A program made the translations under genes and the position numbers. Positions 25,262-33,709 of a DNA stretch of 61,942 nt are shown here, one piece after another (the stretch's first letter is position 1; each line of letters starts with the position of its first letter). Source of the DNA: a bacterium (lineage in GTDB: Bacteria; CLD3; SB21); the NCBI GenBank assembly GCA_013360215.1, contig JABWCP010000022.1, positions 1 to 61,942 on the forward strand. The letters are read 5' to 3'. The notes under the pieces were generated by a model, which saw nothing but the letters and a program-made list of their open reading frames with translations, ran no database searches and was not told where the DNA came from.

Positions 25262-25328
25262 GGTATCATCCCCTGTTTTTTAGGTGATTATTAGATAATC
25301 CGTACAACCGTTGTACGAACTGAATTTT

Positions 25329-26267
25329 TTAATTAAACAAAACGCTGATGGATTCCGCTTTATGAATTCGCGAAATCGCTTCGGCAAACACGTGTGTTAC
25401 CGAGAGAATTTCAATTTTTTCGCAGCTTGCCCGCATCGGAATGGTATCGGTTGCAACGACCTTTTTGATGGGCGAACGCATGATTTTTTCGATGGCGTTA
25501 CCGGAAAGGATCGGATGCGTACAAGCGGCATATATATCTTGCGCGCCGTGTTCTTTGAGAGCCGAAGCCGCTTGAGTCAATGTCCCCGCGGTGTCAATCA
25601 TATCATCGATAAGCAATACATCACGCCCTTCGACGTGGCCGATGATATTCATGATTTCAACCGAATTGGCTTTCGGACGACGCTTATCTATGATGGAAAA
25701 ATCCAATTCCAATCGTTTGGCATAAGCGCGAGCCAGTTTGACGCCGCCCATATCCGGTGAAACAATGACAGCATCTTTTTTCAAGATCCCGCGCCAGTAT
25801 TCCGTCAATACCGCCGAGGAATACAAGTGATCCATCGGAATATCAAAAAAACCTTGAATTTGTGCGCTATGCAAATCCATCGTCAAAATACGATCCACAC
25901 CGGCCGTTGTAAGCAGATTGGCAACGAGCTTCGCCGTGATCGGCACCCGAGGTTGATCTTTACGGTCTTGACGCGCGTAACCAAAATATGGAATGACAGC
26001 TGTGATACGAGCCGCCGACGAACGTTTGGCGGCATCAATCATGATCAGAAGTTCCATCAAATTATCGGAATTGGGAAATGTAGGCTGAACAATAAAAAGA
26101 TCTTTACCGCGCACGTTTTCATCATACTTTACAAAAATCTCACCGTCACTGAAGTTGACGATTTCGACTTTGCCGAGGTAGATATTGAGTCGTTTGGCGA
26201 TACCTTCTGCAAATACACGATTGGCACGGCCGGAGACCAGCATGATGTCGTACTTCATCTCAACCAT
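25329..26267 (-). CDS. prs: Ribose-phosphate pyrophosphokinase
   Basis: 312 residues. Makes PRPP from ribose 5-phosphate and ATP for nucleotide, His, Trp and NAD synthesis. The ATP/metal motif DLHSAQIQGFFDIPMDHL and PRPP-binding loop DDMIDTAGTLTQAA are intact. It is separated from the upstream tRNA-Gln by a terminator, so expression depends on read-through or its own promoter. Confidence 0.96.
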   Translation of the reverse strand: MVEMKYDIMLVSGRANRVFAEGIAKRLNIYLGKVEIVNFSDGEIFVKYDENVRGKDLFIVQPTFPNSDNLMELLIMIDAAKRSSAARITAVIPYFGYARQDRKDQPRVPITAKLVANLLTTAGVDRILTMDLHSAQIQGFFDIPMDHLYSSAVLTEYWRGILKKDAVIVSPDMGGVKLARAYAKRLELDFSIIDKRRPKANSVEIMNIIGHVEGRDVLLIDDMIDTAGTLTQAASALKEHGAQDIYAACTHPILSGNAIEKIMRSPIKKVVATDTIPMRASCEKIEILSVTHVFAEAISRIHKAESISVLFN

Positions 26268-26298
26268 AACACGCCTTTTCTACTGCTTAAAAATCAAA

Positions 26299-26318
26299 AA
26301 GCCCAGAGTTCCGGGCTT
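26299..26318 (-). terminator. Terminator after tRNA-Gln
   Basis: Minus-strand AAGCCC-GGAACTCT-GGGCTT followed by TTTGATTTTT, just past the tRNA 3' end and before prs. Confidence 0.85.
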
Positions 26319-26328
26319 ATGTATCATG

Positions 26329-26400
26329 CTGGGGTGCAAGGACTCGAACCTCGGAATGGATGGACCAAAACCATCTGCCTTACCACTTGGCTACACCCCA
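26329..26400 (-). tRNA. tRNA-Gln (anticodon TTG)
   Basis: 72 bases. Acceptor arms TGGGGTG/CACCCCA with discriminator G, D-arm AGCCAAGTGGTAAGGC, anticodon stem GATGG/CCATC with anticodon TTG in a seven-base loop, and T-arm with GGTTCGAGTCC. CCA is not encoded. It lies 27 bases downstream of ispE, so it is likely cotranscribed. Confidence 0.95.
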
Positions 26401-26427
26401 GTTATAAAAGAACAAAATCCAGAATTT

Positions 26428-27327
26428 CTACTTTACCGAATCAATGAAACGGCACCGAAAAATCGCCGCATCACCTAAGCGTTCGCGCAACGTTTCAAAC
26501 TCCGGCACAGTATCAAAAAGCCCGTACAACGTTGAGCCGCTTCCGGACATACGAGCCACTTTTGCGCCTAAATCAACCAAAACGCCTTGAGCAGTGCGTA
26601 TCCACGGATACTCGCGAAACACTAAATATTCAAAATCATTATCAAAAAACAGGCCTTTTTCCAAAGGCGCGGAAAGTATAGCCGATTCGATCCTTTTTGT
26701 CAAGTTAAATCTTTCATTTTCAGTATCTACCGTAGAAGGCATTGCGGTTCTAAAATTTTGATACGCCCATGGGGTCGAAACATGTACGTTCGGATAAACA
26801 ACTACCACATGTTCCGTCAACGGCCAGCGAAAATATGATAATACCTCACCGCGCCCTTGTCCTTTTGCAGTGGCGCCGTGGCCAAGATAAAATCCAACAA
26901 AAAACGGAACATCTGAACCCAAAGACGCACCAAGATGCATTAATTCCTCATCTGTCAGCGATAAACCCAATAAGCGTGAGAGCGCGACTAAAACAGCCGC
27001 CGCATCGGAGCTACCTCCGCCAAGGCCGGCGCCCATGGGAATATGTTTTTCCAAATGAATATCGGTATGAATTGGCCGACCGGATTTTTTTTCCAGGCTA
27101 CGTACAGCTTTCATCATAATATTGGATTCGTCCGTAGGCACGCCGGCGAGCCCGCATGTCAGACGTGCGCCACCTCTATCATTCAACCGAATCGCGACGC
27201 GGTCGTGAAGGCTTATAATTTTAAAAACGGTTTCGATGTTGTGATAACCATCGTCTCGTTTTTCATGAATACGCAAACCGAGATTGATTTTGGCATAGGC
27301 GTTGAGTTGAACTTCGTTAACTGACAT
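26428..27327 (-). CDS. ispE: 4-diphosphocytidyl-2-C-methyl-D-erythritol kinase
   Basis: 299 residues, GHMP kinase family. Fourth-stage kinase of the MEP pathway to isoprenoids. The substrate-binding start (AYAKINLGLRI), ATP loop GAGLGGGSSDAAAVL and C-terminal MSGSGSTLYGLF are intact. It is 5 bases downstream of the penicillin-binding protein gene. Confidence 0.95.
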   Translation of the reverse strand: MSVNEVQLNAYAKINLGLRIHEKRDDGYHNIETVFKIISLHDRVAIRLNDRGGARLTCGLAGVPTDESNIMMKAVRSLEKKSGRPIHTDIHLEKHIPMGAGLGGGSSDAAAVLVALSRLLGLSLTDEELMHLGASLGSDVPFFVGFYLGHGATAKGQGRGEVLSYFRWPLTEHVVVVYPNVHVSTPWAYQNFRTAMPSTVDTENERFNLTKRIESAILSAPLEKGLFFDNDFEYLVFREYPWIRTAQGVLVDLGAKVARMSGSGSTLYGLFDTVPEFETLRERLGDAAIFRCRFIDSVK

Positions 27328-27332
27328 TGATC

Positions 27333-29606
27333 TTAATATCCCCGCCCTTTTTTCTTTTTGCCTACTGTTGTTTTGTGTACCGCACAGGGATCTGTAGGTT
27401 GAAACTTGGCATTAAAAACTTCTTTGTATTTTTTAGGACATGCAGTGATCGCAAGTTGACCCGAATCCTCGCATATTTCCAAACGAACAACCCCTGCCGG
27501 CATTTCAAAATCTGCTTCCGGTAACCCCATCGTTTCGTGCGCATCCAACATAAATCTTCCCCACATCGGCGCGGCTATCACTTCGCCGGGATTACGCGCA
27601 CTGAGATTGAGTTCATACGTATCATAGCCCACCCAAACACCGGCGACAATTTGCGGAGTATACCCGATGTACCATCCGTCGGACCATTTTTGCGTTGTAC
27701 CGGTCTTTACTCCTGCCGGACGCTTAAACCCGAATCGCCGTGCTAATCGCCCCGACCCGCGTTCACTATCAATACTGGACTTCATCATTTCCGCCATGAT
27801 GTAGGCCGTCTCCGCGCTCAAAACTTCTTTATATTTGGGAATATGCTGATACAAAAGATTACCATCTTTATCTGTGATGCGCGTAATAAAAACCGGATCA
27901 ACACGGATGCCTTTGTTGGCAAAAACACCATATGCTGATACGATCTGCATCGGTACCACATCAAAAACACCGAGAGCAAGTGCATCGACAGGCTGCAACG
28001 TCGTCTGAATACCCATTTTTTGCGCATACGTGATCACTGTGGCCGGAGGAACAACCTCTTGCATAAGCCGTATGGCGACAAGATTGAGTGAAGTTGCTAG
28101 AGCATCTCTCAGCGTGGTCGGGCCACCCCGGCCTCCGTCATAGTTTTGAGGTGTCCATCGTTTACCGTCTTCCGTAATAATCACCACGTCTTGATTGAGC
28201 AATTTAAAATTTGGCGAATATCCGTTGTCTATGGCTGCCGTGTATAAAAAAGGCTTGAACGTAGAACCGGGTTGACGCGCAATCTGCGTTACGTGATTGA
28301 GTTTGTATTTTTTAAAATCACGCCCCCCGATCAAAGCCAACACATGCCCATTGGAAGGATCAACGGCTACAAAACCGGACTGCACCGTGCCGTAGAAGCG
28401 ACTGAGAGAATCCACCGCTCGGGGGCTGGCGAGCAATCGTTCGATGTGCTCAGGCGAAACGCCTTCGCGACGCATATATTTAGGTAAATACTGTTGCGCA
28501 TTAGCAGCCAGATACTCCGCGCCAAATTTATCTAAAGGTCCGAACCGTTCTTTTACATTTTCCTCATAGGCTTTTTCAGCCGCAGCCTGCGCGCGCGTAT
28601 CCAATGTCGTAAAAACATTGAGACCGTCTTCGTACACATTAAAATGCAAACTGTCGGACAAATACTCTAATTCACGACGAACATTTTCAGCAAAATATGG
28701 AGCATATCCGATCACGTCCTCGTCACGGCGTGGAAAGGGCTGAATCATTTGCTGGCGTGCCTCCGAAAATTCACCCTCGGTGATATAGCCAACCTCTCTC
28801 ATACGATAAAGTACCGTGTTTTTGCGTGCATTGGCCGCCTGGATATTATTCATATAAAATGAAGGGGCCTGCAAATGGCCGACCAGGTATGCAGATTCCG
28901 CTAAAGTCAGTTCCCGTACATCTTTGTGAAAAAAAATCTTGGCGGCCGCATGTATCCCATACGCATCATGACCGAAATACATGTGCGTGAGGTACATTTC
29001 CATAATCTCGTTTTTGGAATATGTTTTTTCGATCTGAATGGCGGTCAATACTTCTTTGAATTTCCGGGAGAGCGTTTTTTCTTTGCTCAGATAGAGATTT
29101 CGCGCGAGTTGTTGCGTGAGTGAGCTAAATCCTTCACTGGAGCTCAGTGTCAACGTATTGACCATCGCCGACTTAACGAAACGAATAATATCCATACCCC
29201 AATGATCGTAAAAACGATGATCTTCCGTCGCAAGCAAAGCTTCGGTAATGGATTGGGGGATTTCCTGAATCGGAATGCGCGTACGACGTTCCCGAAAAAA
29301 CTCCTTGATGACTTTCCCGTCCGCTGAATATACTTTTGTGGAAAGTTTGGGTTCGTACACTTCGAGCTGTTCGATAGAAGGCAGATCGTCGCGAAAATAA
29401 TAAGCAAAAAAGATCACCGCCGTCAAAAGTAAAAACATGACCCCCGAAAACAACTTTAAAGCCAATATCCATGCGGAAGAGTGATTGATTTTATTCGGGC
29501 CTGATTTCTTGGGCTCGTGACCCGGCTTGACCGGGATTCGGATTTCTTTGGCGTGGTCATCGGATGACTCCGGCATATCATCGTCTTCTCTGCGTTTTCT
29601 TTGCAT
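27333..29606 (-). CDS. Bifunctional class A penicillin-binding protein (PBP1A-like)
   Basis: 757 residues from ATG 29606, chosen because GGGGTGG lies upstream and it avoids overlapping ubiX; a start at 29648 would overlap ubiX by 38 bases. It has a cytoplasmic tail, one membrane helix, a GT51 glycosyltransferase domain (EDHRFYDHWGMD; SLTQQLARNLYLS) and a transpeptidase domain with SxxK in GSTFKP, SLN and KTGTT. It polymerises and crosslinks peptidoglycan. Two Cys near the C-terminus (ICEDSGQLA, ITACPKK) could form a disulfide. Confidence 0.93.
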   Translation of the reverse strand: MQRKRREDDDMPESSDDHAKEIRIPVKPGHEPKKSGPNKINHSSAWILALKLFSGVMFLLLTAVIFFAYYFRDDLPSIEQLEVYEPKLSTKVYSADGKVIKEFFRERRTRIPIQEIPQSITEALLATEDHRFYDHWGMDIIRFVKSAMVNTLTLSSSEGFSSLTQQLARNLYLSKEKTLSRKFKEVLTAIQIEKTYSKNEIMEMYLTHMYFGHDAYGIHAAAKIFFHKDVRELTLAESAYLVGHLQAPSFYMNNIQAANARKNTVLYRMREVGYITEGEFSEARQQMIQPFPRRDEDVIGYAPYFAENVRRELEYLSDSLHFNVYEDGLNVFTTLDTRAQAAAEKAYEENVKERFGPLDKFGAEYLAANAQQYLPKYMRREGVSPEHIERLLASPRAVDSLSRFYGTVQSGFVAVDPSNGHVLALIGGRDFKKYKLNHVTQIARQPGSTFKPFLYTAAIDNGYSPNFKLLNQDVVIITEDGKRWTPQNYDGGRGGPTTLRDALATSLNLVAIRLMQEVVPPATVITYAQKMGIQTTLQPVDALALGVFDVVPMQIVSAYGVFANKGIRVDPVFITRITDKDGNLLYQHIPKYKEVLSAETAYIMAEMMKSSIDSERGSGRLARRFGFKRPAGVKTGTTQKWSDGWYIGYTPQIVAGVWVGYDTYELNLSARNPGEVIAAPMWGRFMLDAHETMGLPEADFEMPAGVVRLEICEDSGQLAITACPKKYKEVFNAKFQPTDPCAVHKTTVGKKKKGRGY

Positions 29607-29610
29607 GCGG

Positions 29611-30216
29611 TTAACCACCCCATGGCTGAAAAAGCTCATGATCGTCAATGCCGAGCATATGCAAAATTCGAGCTACTATAAAATCAGCGATATCATCTAT
29701 AGATTGTGGTTTTTGATAAAAGGCGGGCATGGCCGGTACGATCCGCGCTCCGGCTTTGGACAGTGTCAACATGTTTTCGATTTGGATACTATTCATCGGC
29801 GTTTCACGCGGCACGATGATCAACGGAAAATTTTCTTTGAGCGCCACATCGGCAGCACGTTCGATAAGATTCGTAGATGCGCCATGCGCAATACCCGACA
29901 GCGTTTTCATGGAGCAAGGAACTACGACCATACCCAGGCGTCGCATGGAGCCGCTCGCCATCGGCGCGGCTATCGCCTGCACCGGCCATTCGCGCAGTTT
30001 GCCCTTGTCTATGTCGTGGCCAAATTTGTTTTTTAAAAATTCGACAACCCCTTTTTTATCTAAATCCCAATCCATCTCGACTTTGAAATTAATTTTACCG
30101 GCATCCGATATGATAAAATCCACTTCGTAAGCATGCGTTAGAAAATATCGTAGAAGACGAACGGCATAAATAACACCGCTTGCCCCGGTGATAGCTACAG
30201 TTACGCGTCGGTTCAC
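29611..30216 (-). CDS. ubiX: Flavin prenyltransferase UbiX
   Basis: 201 residues from GTG 30216, which overlaps the CPBP stop as GTGA and follows AAGGAAAC. The longer frame from 30261 lies inside the preceding gene. UbiX makes prenylated FMN, the cofactor of UbiD-type decarboxylases. The flavin-binding start VTVAITGASGVIYA, VPCSMKTLSGIAHG and PRETPMNS are family signatures. A cell with futalosine menaquinone synthesis (see mqnA) uses a UbiD-like decarboxylase, which would explain the need. Confidence 0.93.
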   Translation of the reverse strand: MNRRVTVAITGASGVIYAVRLLRYFLTHAYEVDFIISDAGKINFKVEMDWDLDKKGVVEFLKNKFGHDIDKGKLREWPVQAIAAPMASGSMRRLGMVVVPCSMKTLSGIAHGASTNLIERAADVALKENFPLIIVPRETPMNSIQIENMLTLSKAGARIVPAMPAFYQKPQSIDDIADFIVARILHMLGIDDHELFQPWGG

Positions 30217-31109
30217 TTTGTTTCCTTTTTTTCGATGGATGTTAATATCCAGATCCGCCACAATCCCAATAATGTACAGATGAGGCCGCCCATACTAACC
30301 CATGGAAATACATGATGTTCATCGCCATACCATAATAAGGCTGACGGTTCAAGATTATTAAAAATGAGAACGGTAAAATTATTGACACTATGAAAAACAA
30401 TCGTCGGTAATATACTTTGCGTCCGCCAAGCTACGGCACCGAGTACGATCGCTATTATAAAAATCTGTATGCCGCCCCAGGGATTAAAATGAATCAACGC
30501 GAATACAAGACTGGAAATGGCTACCGATATCAATACAGGATAATGCGCTTCAAGAGATCGCTGCAAAAGTCCCCGTAATAATATTTCTTCACAGACTCCC
30601 GCAGCGATTACTGCGCCAACGATCAAAAGAAACCCATCCATAAAAGAATGAATCTTCATTTCTGCGGCCAACTGTTCTAAAATCCGTTCCGACATAAGCT
30701 CCGGACTGAGTAAACCTATCGTCGAATCCAACCAGGTATTAATAGCCGGTGCCATCCAGCGATCCAAAGTATCCGTAACCACGACAAGCCCCAATGCAGT
30801 TACGGCGGAAATAATCATAACCGATAGATTTACTCTTCGCATACGAAAAAGCAGAAGGATGTCCAGCTTATGAATACGCGCATAAATCAATGCCGGCAGA
30901 ACAAATAACATCGTGCCAAGAACTAATCCAATTTTATTTAAAACGGGTACCGATTCTGCAGGTACAATAAATTTACCTATAACGACGAAAATCCCCATAA
31001 ATACGAATCCCGTCATTACTCCCAAAATTAGAATAAAAAATGAAGTACCTATACCGGGTAACTGCGGTTTCGCTTCAAACGATATATCTGGTTTATTTTC
31101 AGATTCCAT
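30213..31109 (-). CDS. CPBP-family intramembrane metalloprotease (CaaX-type)
   Basis: 298 residues from ATG 31109; an upstream TTG at 31145 is less convincing. About eight transmembrane helices. The CPBP (Abi) motifs are present: EEILLRG, FALIHFNPWG and FHSVNN, giving the Glu-Glu, Arg and two His/Asn metal-site residues. Relatives cleave prenylated proteins or process membrane peptides; the role here is unknown. The stop overlaps the ubiX GTG. Confidence 0.85.
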   Translation of the reverse strand: MESENKPDISFEAKPQLPGIGTSFFILILGVMTGFVFMGIFVVIGKFIVPAESVPVLNKIGLVLGTMLFVLPALIYARIHKLDILLLFRMRRVNLSVMIISAVTALGLVVVTDTLDRWMAPAINTWLDSTIGLLSPELMSERILEQLAAEMKIHSFMDGFLLIVGAVIAAGVCEEILLRGLLQRSLEAHYPVLISVAISSLVFALIHFNPWGGIQIFIIAIVLGAVAWRTQSILPTIVFHSVNNFTVLIFNNLEPSALLWYGDEHHVFPWVSMGGLICTLLGLWRIWILTSIEKKETK

Positions 31110-31251
31110 GGAGCCCAATATGAAAAAAAACTTCACTAAGGGCAAACTGAAATTTAACTGAGGAATGAATTATATATTGAAAAATATCCGATAGAAGATT
31201 GAGACAAGAGAAAATTCGCAAACTCAACCGATACACAAACTCATCCGATGA

Positions 31252-31353
31252 TTACCGCCGAACTATGACGGCAACCATCGTCACTAATACCGCTACTAAA
31301 CCTAAAACTATCAGGCGTGTGGTATAGCGCACATATAGTGGTATCGTATTCAT
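31252..31353 (-). CDS. 33-residue single-pass membrane mini-protein
   Basis: ATG at 31353 is preceded by a near-perfect ribosome binding site, AAGGAGGTGATAAT. The ORF encodes 33 residues: a polar basic N-terminus (YVRYTTR), a ~17-residue hydrophobic helix (LIVLGLVAVLVTMVAV) and a basic end (RR). The codon-perfect spacing and strong site argue for real expression. It lies alone, convergent with nothing, 142 bases upstream of the CPBP gene on the same strand. Function unknown. Confidence 0.65.
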   Translation of the reverse strand: MNTIPLYVRYTTRLIVLGLVAVLVTMVAVIVRR

Positions 31354-31511
31354 ATTATCACCTCCTTCTATTCCAAGATAACTGTGTTTTATTATGCAAT
31401 TATTAGTGTTTTGTTAGAGTTTTATGATCTTGTAGCAATAAAAAACTTGCATTCGTTGTTTTTTTTCACACCACAAATTTAAAAAAACCTTATAAATGCA
31501 TGACTTACGCA

Positions 31512-31528
31512 TTGGCATCGCATTTGCA
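31512..31528 (+). promoter_or_regulatory. Sigma-54-like promoter before the envelope protein gene
   Basis: TTGGCATCGCATTTGCA matches the -24/-12 consensus YTGGCACGRNNNTTGCW at 12 of 14 defined positions, with GG and GC exactly 12 bases apart. The predicted transcription start lies ~50 bases before the GTG at 31591. Confidence 0.5.
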
Positions 31529-31590
31529 TCAATTCATGCGAATATGAAACTAAATCAAATTCATACATTAAAACTAAATCGGAGGGAAAA

Positions 31591-32256
31591 GTGAAAAAGA
31601 TACTATTAACCGTTGCGCTAATTCTCAAATTAGGCAATATCTCATCGCTCGTTGGTCAGGAAAATCAAGCTCGTATTGAAAGTAAGATTGATACACTCAT
31701 GAGCTACCAAAAAATGATCTACAGTGAAGTAAAAAAAGAAGATCCGTTAGCCACACGTGGTGCTGGGTTTGAAATAAATCCGGCACGTCTTCTTGTAATG
31801 TCAGACGATCGCCTTTCGATCAGCGGAACCTATTCTATGTTTGCCATAGATCGTCGCGCTGAAATCGCATTCCCTTTTCTTTACGAACAAGGTGACAAAC
31901 GTCACGGCTCGACACGCCTTATAAATTTAGATGCACAATATCGTCGTTTCCTCGGTGATCGCCAAGGCGGTCTTTATTTTAGCGGCGGCTTGCGTTTCAC
32001 AAGCCTCAAGGGATATGAGGGCGATGATTGGGCTTGGGACGACGTAGGAACAACAAATAAAGTCACGGAAAATAAACTGGGCGTTTTATGCGGCGTCGGT
32101 TATCGCTACTTTACGAAAAGTGGTTTCTTCTGGGGTACATCGCTCAGTGTCGGTCGTTATTTCAAATACAACGACAAATCCATTCAAGATAATGTCCTTG
32201 ATGACGGAAAGGTCATCGTTGACTTTGAAATTCTAAAATTCGGTTTTGCATTCTAA
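31591..32256 (+). CDS. Exported, probably outer-membrane beta-barrel protein
   Basis: 221 residues with a signal peptide (cleavage near SSLVGQ). The mature protein has a short helical start and then a series of amphipathic strands with aromatic residues (GGLYFSGGLRFTS; GVGYRYFTK; WGTSLSVGRYF) and ends in GFAF, the C-terminal aromatic typical of BAM-folded barrels. It resembles small 8-strand outer-membrane proteins. GTG start with GGAGGG upstream. Regulated perhaps by sigma-54 through the site at 31512. Its specific function is unknown. Confidence 0.75.
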   Translation: MKKILLTVALILKLGNISSLVGQENQARIESKIDTLMSYQKMIYSEVKKEDPLATRGAGFEINPARLLVMSDDRLSISGTYSMFAIDRRAEIAFPFLYEQGDKRHGSTRLINLDAQYRRFLGDRQGGLYFSGGLRFTSLKGYEGDDWAWDDVGTTNKVTENKLGVLCGVGYRYFTKSGFFWGTSLSVGRYFKYNDKSIQDNVLDDGKVIVDFEILKFGFAF

Positions 32257-32307
32257 ACTATATCATGTACGCTAAGATCAAAAGTATACTCTAAAAGGAG
32301 ACACATC

Positions 32308-32409
32308 ATGAATAATTCCGTTCAAAAATTAGAGTTGTATCCCCCTTTGATCATAGGATACATAACATTGAAAATAATTATCCTGACACTTTATCTCATA
32401 AGCTTGTAA
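32308..32409 (+). CDS. 33-residue membrane mini-protein
   Basis: ATG at 32308 follows AAGGAGACACATC. The ORF encodes 33 residues: a polar N-terminus (MNNSVQKLELYPP) and a hydrophobic helix (LIIGYITLKIIILTLYLISL). It lies 51 bases downstream of the beta-barrel gene and ends just before a strong terminator, so it is probably cotranscribed with that gene. No family recognised. Confidence 0.6.
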   Translation: MNNSVQKLELYPPLIIGYITLKIIILTLYLISL

Positions 32410-32438
32410 AATTTCCGGTTATCGCGTGATACGACAAA

Positions 32439-32470
32439 AAAAGCGTCCTGCCTTTCGGTGGGACGCTTTT
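32439..32470. terminator. Bidirectional terminator
   Basis: AAAAGCGTCC...GGACGCTTTT stem with T-rich flank on the plus side. It serves the plus-strand mini-ORF and the convergent 50-residue ORF. Confidence 0.85.
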
Positions 32471-32495
32471 ACCATTTTATTTTTTATTTAAATTT

Positions 32496-32648
32496 TCACT
32501 TATCCAAAAACGGTAACACACCTGCGGCTAAAGCTATGCCTCCCATGACAAAATGAATACCGTCAAATTTCAATCCAAGAATACTTATCAAACCTTCTCC
32601 GATCAGAAAAATACACAAAAGCAGCTGACTAAGCTTCATGCCTTTCAT
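32496..32648 (-). CDS. 50-residue two-helix membrane mini-protein
   Basis: ATG at 32648 follows AGGAGAGCACC. The ORF encodes 50 residues with two hydrophobic segments: LSQLLLCIFLIGEGLISILG and FVMGGIALAAGVLPFL. It looks like a hairpin membrane protein. Its upstream region, shared divergently with the WYL regulator, contains a 9-bp inverted repeat. Function unknown. Confidence 0.65.
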   Translation of the reverse strand: MKGMKLSQLLLCIFLIGEGLISILGLKFDGIHFVMGGIALAAGVLPFLDK

Positions 32649-32693
32649 GGTGCTCTCCTAATGATTGGTTAATTCTATAAGAATGGATGATTG

Positions 32694-32719
32694 AATCTAA
32701 TGTACGAACGCATTAGATT
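32694..32719. promoter_or_regulatory. Inverted repeat, candidate WYL-regulator operator
   Basis: AATCTAATG-N8-CATTAGATT, a perfect 9-bp inverted repeat between the divergent mini-ORF (start 32648) and the WYL regulator (start 32741). Autoregulation or control of the mini-ORF is plausible. Confidence 0.5.
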
Positions 32720-32740
32720 GCAACTTTAAATTGAAAAAAC

Positions 32741-33691
32741 ATGAATCGTACCGACCGACTTATAGCCATAGTGCTTTTACTGCACAGCCGTAAAATTATT
32801 CGTGCAAAAGATATTGCCGAACATTTTGATATTACGCTACGCACGGTGTATCGTGATATGAAAGCGCTCAACGAAGCCGGTGTCCCTATCGCAGCCGAAG
32901 CCGGCGAAGGTTATAGTTTGGTTGAGGGTTACCACCTTCCTCCCGTTATGTTTACTCACGAAGAGGCCGCCGCGCTTTTAGTCGGCTCTGAACTCACACG
33001 TTCTTTGACTGATGCTTCGCTTCAAACCCATATCACATCCGCATTGCATAAAATCCAGGCCGTTTTACCTCAGGATCGCAAAAACTATCTTGATAATCTT
33101 CGCGATGCTCTGCATATCGTAACTTATCCTTCACGTTTCAAAGAAGGTTTTCGGGATGATGTATTAAAAACCATACAAGATGCTATCGTTCACCGGCGTA
33201 TCTTAACGATCGAATATATCACCAATCGTGATGACCGTCAGTCCAAGCGAAATGTCGAGCCTTTAGGGTTGGTATATTATTCCAATTTTTGGCATCTGAT
33301 CGCCTATTGCCGCTTGCGCAAAGATTATCGCGATTTCCGCACCGACCGGATTACGGCAATTCAAGTCAAAGACGAATCGTTTGCTTCACGCGATGATTTT
33401 TCTTTAACCCAGTACCTTTCGCAAAGCCGTCCTGTTGAAAACTTGATCCAGGTTCGAGTCAAATTTACATACGAAGTAGTGTCATACGTGCGGGATCGAA
33501 ATTATTTCGGTATCGTGTCGGAAGAAAAAACCGAAGGCGGTGTTATTTTTACATTTCTCACTCCGGAGCTAAAATATTTATCCGGATGGCTTTTGGGTTA
33601 TGGTGAACACGCCGAAATACTCGAGCCGAAAGCACTGAAACAAATCATGTATGATGAAGCGGTCAAATTAACTCAAATGTATAAACCTTAA
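32741..33691 (+). CDS. WYL-domain transcriptional regulator (YafY-like)
   Basis: 316 residues. An HTH_11-type winged helix (residues ~1-60; AKDIAEHFDITLRTVYRDMKAL) is followed by a WYL ligand-binding domain around residues 140-215, with the WYL tripeptide as WHL in SNFWHLIAYCR, and a C-terminal WCX region. WYL domains sense small ligands or nucleic acids and often act as repressors or activators. It lies 18 bases upstream of the L-serine dehydratase gene, which may be its target. Confidence 0.88.
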   Translation: MNRTDRLIAIVLLLHSRKIIRAKDIAEHFDITLRTVYRDMKALNEAGVPIAAEAGEGYSLVEGYHLPPVMFTHEEAAALLVGSELTRSLTDASLQTHITSALHKIQAVLPQDRKNYLDNLRDALHIVTYPSRFKEGFRDDVLKTIQDAIVHRRILTIEYITNRDDRQSKRNVEPLGLVYYSNFWHLIAYCRLRKDYRDFRTDRITAIQVKDESFASRDDFSLTQYLSQSRPVENLIQVRVKFTYEVVSYVRDRNYFGIVSEEKTEGGVIFTFLTPELKYLSGWLLGYGEHAEILEPKALKQIMYDEAVKLTQMYKP

Positions 33692-33709
33692 AATTAAGAA
33701 CTACACTCC

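Noticed and set aside
29607-29648. Longer PBP1A start at 29648
   Set aside because: It overlaps ubiX by 38 bases and lacks a clear ribosome binding site; ATG 29606 has GGGGTGG upstream.
30217-30261. Longer ubiX start at 30261
   Set aside because: It would extend into the CPBP gene; the GTG at 30216 with GTGA overlap and upstream AAGGAAAC fits better, and the family begins there.
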